From NCBI GenBank assembly GCA_021798235.1, contig JAJZMO010000122.1:1-10010 (forward strand): a stretch of DNA of 10,010 nucleotides. Direction: 5' to 3'. Source of the DNA: Acidobacteriota bacterium (GTDB lineage Bacteria; Acidobacteriota; Terriglobia; Terriglobales; Acidobacteriaceae). The notes under the pieces are model-generated. The model had not been told where the DNA came from. It was given only the letters and a program-made list of their open reading frames with translations, and searched no databases. A program made the translations under genes and the position numbers. Positions 5,668 to 10,010 of the stretch are shown piece after piece; position 1 is the first letter of the stretch; each line of letters opens with the position of its first letter.

Positions 5668-6495
5668 TTACGCGCGGCTCCGAATGGAAGTAACCTGCGC
5701 CGTCAAAGGCTTGGGCCCGGCTGCATTGGGTAGCGACTCTGGCATTGCAGCAGGGGCTGCAGCCAGAACGTGCTGCTTCAAAATTTGATGGTGCAGGCAA
5801 TACAGCGCCAGCTCCAACCGGTCGGACACTCCCAGCTTGTCATAAACCTTGCGCAGATAATTTTTAATCACCTGTTCCGTGGTTCCCAGCTTGTAGGCGA
5901 TTTCTTTGTTCCGCATTCCCTGCGTGATGCAAGACATTATCTCCAGCTCTCGCGGAGTGAGGCGGGGCTGTATCTTCGGGCTGGTCAACTGGTTGGCCTG
6001 CGCACGATAGGCTTCAATCACCCAACTCACAGACTGATTGTCGATCCAGGTTTCCCCCATGGCAATCTTGCGCACACAGCGCACCAGCAAATCCGGCGGA
6101 ATCGAACGGGCCACCACACCGCGCACTCCGCGCCGATAGAGGTCCACAATGTTGCTTTCTCGCGTCTCCACCACTTGCACAATCAATTTGGTATCCGGAG
6201 CGCGACGCATAATCTCGGGGATACTCTCACTTGCATTGCCGATCAGATTGCCTTCCAGCAGCACAATGTCCGCAGGGTAGCGCTCCAAGGCCAACAACAG
6301 GCCCGGATAATTCTCTGCCTGGGCCACCACGCGAATGTCATCTTCCACGGCAAAAACTTTACGAATACCCACGCGATAGATCGCCTGCGTGTCTGCAATG
6401 ACCACACGCACGCCACCTGCCCGTTCCATCTCTTCTGAGGCCTGCAGTTCAATCCCATCCGGGTTGGGGGAACCTTGCGGAATATCCATGACCAT
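5668..6495 (-). CDS. LuxR/NarL-type regulator with atypical receiver domain
   Basis: A 275-residue protein with a receiver-like domain (about 29-145), a LuxR-type helix-turn-helix (about 167-230: RLTPRELEIMSCITQGMRNK, then EIAYKLGTTEQVIKNYLRKV) and a 45-residue Ala/Pro-rich tail. The helix-turn-helix is fully typical and should bind DNA as a dimer. The receiver is degenerate: the phospho-acceptor Asp is Glu81 (DIVLLEGN), the paired acidic site keeps only Asp35, the Thr/Ser switch is Val108, and the invariant Lys is Arg130. It is therefore probably not controlled by ordinary His-to-Asp phosphotransfer. The gene starts 6 bases after the stop of the PilZ gene, so the two are almost certainly cotranscribed. 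ATG 6495 and ATG 6489 are both possible; an AAGG lies 4 and 10 bases before them. No sensor kinase gene is nearby. Confidence 0.9.
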   Translation of the reverse strand: MVMDIPQGSPNPDGIELQASEEMERAGGVRVVIADTQAIYRVGIRKVFAVEDDIRVVAQAENYPGLLLALERYPADIVLLEGNLIGNASESIPEIMRRAPDTKLIVQVVETRESNIVDLYRRGVRGVVARSIPPDLLVRCVRKIAMGETWIDNQSVSWVIEAYRAQANQLTSPKIQPRLTPRELEIMSCITQGMRNKEIAYKLGTTEQVIKNYLRKVYDKLGVSDRLELALYCLHHQILKQHVLAAAPAAMPESLPNAAGPKPLTAQVTSIRSRA

Positions 6496-6501
6496 GCCGC
6501 C

Positions 6502-6870
6502 TTATGACAACATCTGGTACTGATCAATCACCGCGGCAATCTCCGCGTCTGTTTCATTCTTGCGGAAGCAGCGCACCACCCGCCCCACGCAATGCACCAC
6601 AACATTCTTTTCCATGCCCAAGGCACCGGCTGGCAGATTCAAATCAAACTCAATCGTGCTGCCTTTTTCCAGGGATCGTTCAAAACTGAACAGCATCCCG
6701 TTGGAAGAGATATTGATGGTTTCTGCCGTCTCTTCCCCTTGCCCTGCCCAGACCTGCACCGGCAGCTTCACGGGAAACCGCACCGCCGTGCGCAACTCAA
6801 TCGGGTCCGCTGGTTGTGTCGGATGCACTTCCGGGCGTCCGTCACTTCCCTCAATTTCACTTTTGGTCAT
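6502..6870 (-). CDS. PilZ domain protein (predicted c-di-GMP receptor)
   Basis: A 122-residue single-domain PilZ protein with both c-di-GMP binding motifs: RxxxR as RTAVR (27-31) and [D/N]xSxxG as NISSNG (53-58). The remaining beta-barrel strands (VQVWAG, LFSFERSL, STIEFDLNL, VVVHCVGRVVRCF) follow, with a short C-terminal helix. Intact motifs predict real c-di-GMP binding. The first 25 residues are polar and probably flexible. PilZ proteins act as adaptors for motility, exopolysaccharide or transcription when c-di-GMP rises. The immediate downstream partner is a LuxR-type regulator with a non-phosphorylatable receiver, so signalling between the two is a reasonable guess. The start at 6870 has AGGAAG about 14 bases upstream, which is distant; no better start is visible. 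Confidence 0.9.
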   Translation of the reverse strand: MTKSEIEGSDGRPEVHPTQPADPIELRTAVRFPVKLPVQVWAGQGEETAETINISSNGMLFSFERSLEKGSTIEFDLNLPAGALGMEKNVVVHCVGRVVRCFRKNETDAEIAAVIDQYQMLS

Positions 6871-6915
6871 GGTAGCAGAATACTTCCTGAAATTTACAAA
6901 AAATTGAATTGCTTA

Positions 6916-6921
6916 ATTATA
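6916..6921 (-). promoter_or_regulatory. Probable -10 box of the PilZ-regulator operon
   Basis: A perfect TATAAT on the minus strand (complement of 6916-6921) lies 45 bases before the PilZ start, in an AT-rich stretch. The -35 position 17 bases upstream (CGTATT) is poor, so an activator or another sigma factor may be involved. The gap 6871-7094 otherwise holds only a small CCATCC-AA-GGATGG inverted repeat (6989-7002). Confidence 0.45.
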
Positions 6922-7074
6922 TTCACGCTAACGGTCTGAATACGGTGAGCCTTTTGATTCCCATCGTATGTCTTGCCCAAACCGTTCTCCATCCAAGGAT
7001 GGTCAAAGTGTACATCCACTTCCGGCGATTCCAACCAAAAAATCTTCGCCTCCGGGCAACAACTTTTTCTTCCT

Positions 7075-7095
7075 AAAGGCGGCAGCCACGCCTTT
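7075..7095 (-). terminator. Hairpin at the end of guaA
   Basis: AAAGGCG (7075-7081) and CGCCTTT (7089-7095) form a 7-bp stem with a 7-base loop. It overlaps the first base read of the guaA stop region (TAA, 7095-7097). No T-run follows on the minus strand, so termination efficiency is uncertain. Confidence 0.35.
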
Positions 7096-8708
7096 TACTC
7101 CCACTCAATGGTGCCCGGCGGCTTCGATGTGATGTCGTACACAACCCGATTGATGCCCCGCACCTCATTCACAATGCGGCTGGAGATGCGCTGCAACACC
7201 TCATAGGGCAGCGGGGTCCAGTCGGCGGTCATGCCGTCCTCCGAATGCACCGCGCGCACGGCACAAGTGGCCGCATATGTGCGCTGGTCACCCATGACGC
7301 CCACGCTCTGCACCGGCAGCAGCACGGCAAAGGATTGCCAGATTTTTGTATACAGTCCGGCGGATTTGATCTCTTCGACCACAATCGCGTCAGCCTCTTG
7401 CAGCAGAGCCACGCGGCTGGCGGTGACCTCGCCCAGAATGCGCACGGCCAGGCCCGGCCCCGGAAACGGCTGGCGCTGCAGGATTTCCTCTGGCATGCCC
7501 AAGTCGCGGCCCATGCGGCGCACTTCGTCCTTGAACAGGTCGCGCAGTGGCTCGATCAACTTCAACTGCATTGTCTCTGGTAAGCCGCCCACGTTGTGGT
7601 GGCTCTTGATGGTCTGCGACGGCCCCTTCACCGAAGACGACTCAATCACATCGGGGTACAACGTTCCCTGCACCAGCCAATCCACCGTGCCTGAATGCTC
7701 TGCGATGCGCTGCGCCTCGTCATCAAAGACAGCGATAAACTCGCGCCCGATGATCTTGCGCTTGGCCTCTGGATCCGTCACACCGGCCAGCCGCGATAAG
7801 AAGCGCTCACGCGCGTCGACGGCCACCAGATTGAGTCCGAGATGTCCGCGCAGATTTTCCTGCACCTTTTGGAATTCATTCTTGCGCAACACACCGTTGT
7901 CCACAAAAACGCAGGTGAGCCGGTCGCCAATGGCGCGATGCACCAGCACCGCGGCCACAGAAGAGTCCACGCCGCCAGAGAGTGCGCAGATGGCGCGGCC
8001 TGCGCCCACTTGCTGGCGAATGCGCTCGACGGTGGTTTGGATGAAGTGCTCTGGCGTCCAGTCGGCGGCGACGCCGCAGATGCGGAAGAGAAAGTTACGC
8101 AGCAGCTCCGTGCCCTGGCGTGTGTGGTGTACTTCTGGATGGAATTGCACGGCCCAGATGCGACGTTTTTCATCAGCGATGCCGGCCACGGCGTTGTCCG
8201 TTTTCGCCGTTAAGACAAAGCCCGGCGGCAACTCCAGCGCCTCATCCCCGTGGGACATCCAAACATGCTGCTGCTTGGCCAGGCCAGCCAGTAATGGCGT
8301 TTCGGCGACGAGCTTCACCTCGGCATGGCCATACTCCCGCCGCGTGGCCGAGCTGACCTTGCCGCCCAAATGATGCGTAATGAATTGCAAGCCATAACAA
8401 ATTCCCAGCACCGGCTTGCCCAGCGCCAGCACGCGCGCATCCGCCGCCGGAGCGTCAGCGTCATAGACCGAGCAAGGCCCGCCGGAAAGAATAATGCCTG
8501 CCGGATTGGCCGCCGTGATCTGCTCCAGTGGAGCGGTGCAAGGCAGCACGATGGAGAAGACATTCTGCTCCCGAATCCGCCGCGCAATGAGTTGCGTGTA
8601 CTGCGAGCCAAAGTCGAGAATCACGATGGTGGAGGCCTGCGTGGCCGGCTGCGATGGGGAGGAATTCAATGCGGTTTTGGAAGAGTGCACGGGCCGTTCC
8701 TTCTGCAT
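7095..8708 (-). CDS. guaA: GMP synthase (glutamine-hydrolysing)
   Basis: Converts XMP to GMP with glutamine and ATP, the last step of guanine nucleotide synthesis. A 537-residue two-domain enzyme. The class I glutamine amidotransferase domain (about 27-212) has [18 protein letters not shown] and the catalytic triad Cys104 (GICYGLQ), His190 and Glu192 (QFHPEV). The ATP-pyrophosphatase domain has the P-loop SGGVDSS (244-250), followed by the C-terminal XMP-binding/dimerisation domain ending KPPGTIEWE, the family's normal end. All key residues are intact. The N-terminus carries about 25 extra residues compared with E. coli GuaA (525 aa). ATG 8708 has no good Shine-Dalgarno, whereas GTG 8690 (codon 7) has AGAAGGA 7 bases upstream, so translation may start there. 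An uncharacterised membrane protein gene lies 76 bases upstream on the same strand. Confidence 0.98.
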   Translation of the reverse strand: MQKERPVHSSKTALNSSPSQPATQASTIVILDFGSQYTQLIARRIREQNVFSIVLPCTAPLEQITAANPAGIILSGGPCSVYDADAPAADARVLALGKPVLGICYGLQFITHHLGGKVSSATRREYGHAEVKLVAETPLLAGLAKQQHVWMSHGDEALELPPGFVLTAKTDNAVAGIADEKRRIWAVQFHPEVHHTRQGTELLRNFLFRICGVAADWTPEHFIQTTVERIRQQVGAGRAICALSGGVDSSVAAVLVHRAIGDRLTCVFVDNGVLRKNEFQKVQENLRGHLGLNLVAVDARERFLSRLAGVTDPEAKRKIIGREFIAVFDDEAQRIAEHSGTVDWLVQGTLYPDVIESSSVKGPSQTIKSHHNVGGLPETMQLKLIEPLRDLFKDEVRRMGRDLGMPEEILQRQPFPGPGLAVRILGEVTASRVALLQEADAIVVEEIKSAGLYTKIWQSFAVLLPVQSVGVMGDQRTYAATCAVRAVHSEDGMTADWTPLPYEVLQRISSRIVNEVRGINRVVYDITSKPPGTIEWE

Positions 8709-8729
8709 GGCAATCGCTGGGAGTACCTC

Positions 8730-8743
8730 TCCAGTGTACTGGA
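8730..8743. repeat. 14-bp inverted repeat upstream of guaA
   Basis: TCCAGT (8730-8735) and ACTGGA (8738-8743) are perfect 6-bp arms around 2 bases, 22 to 35 bases before the annotated guaA start. It could be an operator or a small 5'-leader hairpin. No purine riboswitch is recognisable in this 76-bp gap. Confidence 0.4.
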
Positions 8744-8784
8744 TGCGCAGGGCCGCGGTTACGCGCGCTCCGGTGCGGTTTTGC

Positions 8785-9723
8785 CTAATCCTCTGGCTGC
8801 TGCAGCGCGCGCCACAGGTCTAAAAACGCGGCCAGGCGCACCACTTGAAAGAAGTCCGATGCGGCCAGATACAAAATGCCGATGAAGACCCACCAGATGT
8901 AAAACACCGCCGGGGTCAGCTCGTCTTGAAACGGCACCAACACCGCCGAGAACACCATGGCCAGCACCACCAAGCACAGCTTGACGATTCCCATCACCAG
9001 ATTGATCTCGACCAGACGGCTGCGCAGCCCGCGCAACCGTTCGCGCCCATAGGCAGCGCCCAGCCAAGCCGATGGCCCCAGCGCCAGGCCCAGCGCGGCG
9101 AAGACACTTTTTTTCTCCAAAAGCACCAAGAGCGGCGCGATGCTGAAAACCCAACTGCCCACGGCCCACAGCACGAAAACTCCCAGAGAAAGAAAGATGG
9201 CCTTGGCGAAGTAGCCGACCAGATTCGGCTGCGGCCCGCCGAGCGAAACCTGCGCCACATGCCGCAAGCCCATCCACCAGAGAGCGATGCTGCCACCCAA
9301 GGCGAGCACGCGCAGCCATTGCAGCGCAGCCACACGCAACGGCGCGCGATGCAGGTGCGCATCATAGCGGCGCAGCACGGCCACGCGGCCCACGCCAGAG
9401 ACCACCGCCCAAGCCACAGCAAAGACCGGCAAAAACCACACGGCCACAGCGCGCACCGGCGGCAGCAGCGCGTCCACCACGGCAGAAAGAATCTGCGCAG
9501 CGGTCACTGAATCCAACAGGGAGAAATGTTCGATGCCGGTTGGCTCCAGCGAAACCGAGTGATAGATGCGCCAGCCCTCATGCAGCAGCACCAGCAGCGC
9601 GGGAATGCCCAGCGACCAGCGCCAGAGCAACTCCAGCCCCAGCAACGACGGCCTGCGCCAGCAGCGGGACATGGTGCCGACAAAGGATTGCGTACCTCGA
9701 ATTGTTTGCTGCGATGGCGACAT
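8785..9723 (-). CDS. Uncharacterised six-helix membrane protein
   Basis: A 312-residue integral membrane protein. No family is recognised. About six hydrophobic segments are visible: 28-47, 90-113, 132-153, 172-203 (long, perhaps a hairpin or tilted helix), 240-262 and 268-291. The loops are rich in Arg ([11 protein letters not shown] near 118-128, [11 protein letters not shown] near 226-236), giving a clear positive-inside pattern. There is no catalytic motif, signal peptide cleavage site or Cys cluster. It lies 111 bases after leuS and 76 bases before guaA, all on the same strand, which may mean cotranscription but says little about function. ATG 9723 gives the longest form; ATG 9672 (Met18) would start the protein at MSRCWRRP just before the first helix. 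Neither has a clear Shine-Dalgarno. Confidence 0.8.
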   Translation of the reverse strand: MSPSQQTIRGTQSFVGTMSRCWRRPSLLGLELLWRWSLGIPALLVLLHEGWRIYHSVSLEPTGIEHFSLLDSVTAAQILSAVVDALLPPVRAVAVWFLPVFAVAWAVVSGVGRVAVLRRYDAHLHRAPLRVAALQWLRVLALGGSIALWWMGLRHVAQVSLGGPQPNLVGYFAKAIFLSLGVFVLWAVGSWVFSIAPLLVLLEKKSVFAALGLALGPSAWLGAAYGRERLRGLRSRLVEINLVMGIVKLCLVVLAMVFSAVLVPFQDELTPAVFYIWWVFIGILYLAASDFFQVVRLAAFLDLWRALQQPED

Positions 9724-9775
9724 GGCTGGAATTTCAGGTTGTGCTGTTACGTTTCATTTCATCTTGGCGCTGCAT

Positions 9776-9799
9776 CCAGGTCTCAAAATCGAGACCCGG
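9776..9799 (-). terminator. Hairpin downstream of leuS
   Basis: Bases 9776-9784 pair with 9791-9799 (9 bp with one A/C mismatch, 6-base loop), 36 bases past the leuS stop. There is no T-run directly after it on the minus strand, although a T6 run (complement of 9811-9816) precedes it. It may be a terminator or an attenuator before the membrane protein gene. Confidence 0.3.
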
Positions 9800-9834
9800 G
9801 GCACCCACTGAAAAAACGGCTCTGCTGATTTTTT

Positions 9835-10010
9835 TTACTTCACCACGAAATTCACCAATTTGCCTGGCACCACAATCGCCTTCACGAGCTGCTTGCCAGC
9901 CAGTGCCGCTTGAATCTTTTCCTGCTCCAATGCGGCCGAGCGCAGCACGTCCTCGCCACTGCCCACGGGCACGGTAACCACGGCGCGCAACTTGCCGTTC
10001 ACCTGCACCG
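9835..10010 (-). CDS. leuS: Leucyl-tRNA synthetase, C-terminal end (partial)
   Basis: The last 57 residues of a gene that continues beyond the window edge; the first two bases at the edge belong to an incomplete codon. They read VQVNGKLRAVVTVPVGSGED, then a helix (LRSAALEQEKIQAALAGK), and end VKAIVVPGKLVNFVVK. This is the conserved C-terminal domain of bacterial leucyl-tRNA synthetase, the part that contacts the tRNA elbow, and its typical end VPGKLVN-x-VV. The enzyme charges tRNA-Leu with leucine in the cytoplasm. The stop TAA (9835-9837) is followed by an A-run and then the hairpin at 9776-9799. Identification is firm because the beta-strand motif VQVNGKLR and the terminal motif are both present. 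Confidence 0.93.
   Translation of the reverse strand, partial: VQVNGKLRAVVTVPVGSGEDVLRSAALEQEKIQAALAGKQLVKAIVVPGKLVNFVVK

Noticed and set aside
7231..8373. 380-codon plus-strand frame antisense to guaA
   Set aside because: Ser/Arg/Thr-rich shadow of a strongly conserved gene on the other strand, no family resemblance.
8709..8784. Purine riboswitch upstream of guaA
   Set aside because: The 76-bp gap is too short and shows no three-way junction core; only a 14-bp inverted repeat is visible.
9540..9977. 145-codon plus-strand frame at the right edge
   Set aside because: Antisense to the membrane protein start and leuS end; composition typical of a shadow frame.

Overview
The window looks like chromosomal DNA from a GC-rich, non-pathogen-like bacterium, most probably an acidobacterium (Terriglobia/Acidobacteriaceae type). 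That placement is an inference from protein flavour: a 2-oxoacid:ferredoxin oxidoreductase with a gamma-like domain at the N-terminus of alpha, a PilZ protein of acidobacterial style, and a YceI-MarR pair. No rRNA, tRNA, CRISPR array, insertion sequence or phage gene was seen.

Left part (1-2965, + strand): one long reading frame encodes the alpha (gamma+alpha domains) and beta (TPP/4Fe-4S) subunits of a 2-oxoacid:ferredoxin oxidoreductase. The fusion looks secondary. The usual alpha stop (TAA 1846-1848), a Shine-Dalgarno sequence and the beta ATG (1851) are all still present, but a frame change near 1822 reads through them, and the expected alpha C-terminus is missing. A 24-bp near-perfect hairpin (2913-2963) closes the unit.

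Middle (3033-3771, + strand): a compact AbrB-type antitoxin / Doc (Fic-fold) toxin module. The genes overlap by 4 bp. The promoter-operator region is palindromic, the antitoxin mRNA may be leaderless, and a structured terminator-like element follows. Then comes about 690 bp without a recognised gene. It holds a candidate 36-residue membrane peptide on the minus strand, a 13-bp tandem repeat array and a good sigma70-type promoter.

That promoter (4281-4309) drives yceI (exported lipocalin-like protein), followed by a MarR-family regulator, probably in the same transcription unit. Both genes begin with the same 11 bp, which contain a small inverted repeat.

Right part (5668-10010, all minus strand): a two-gene unit of a PilZ-domain (c-di-GMP receptor-type) protein and a LuxR-type regulator whose receiver domain has lost the phospho-acceptor Asp, 6 bp apart. 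Next come guaA (GMP synthase), an uncharacterised six-helix membrane protein, and the C-terminal end of leuS (leucyl-tRNA synthetase), which runs off the window edge. LeuS, the membrane protein and GuaA are codirectional and may be partly cotranscribed.
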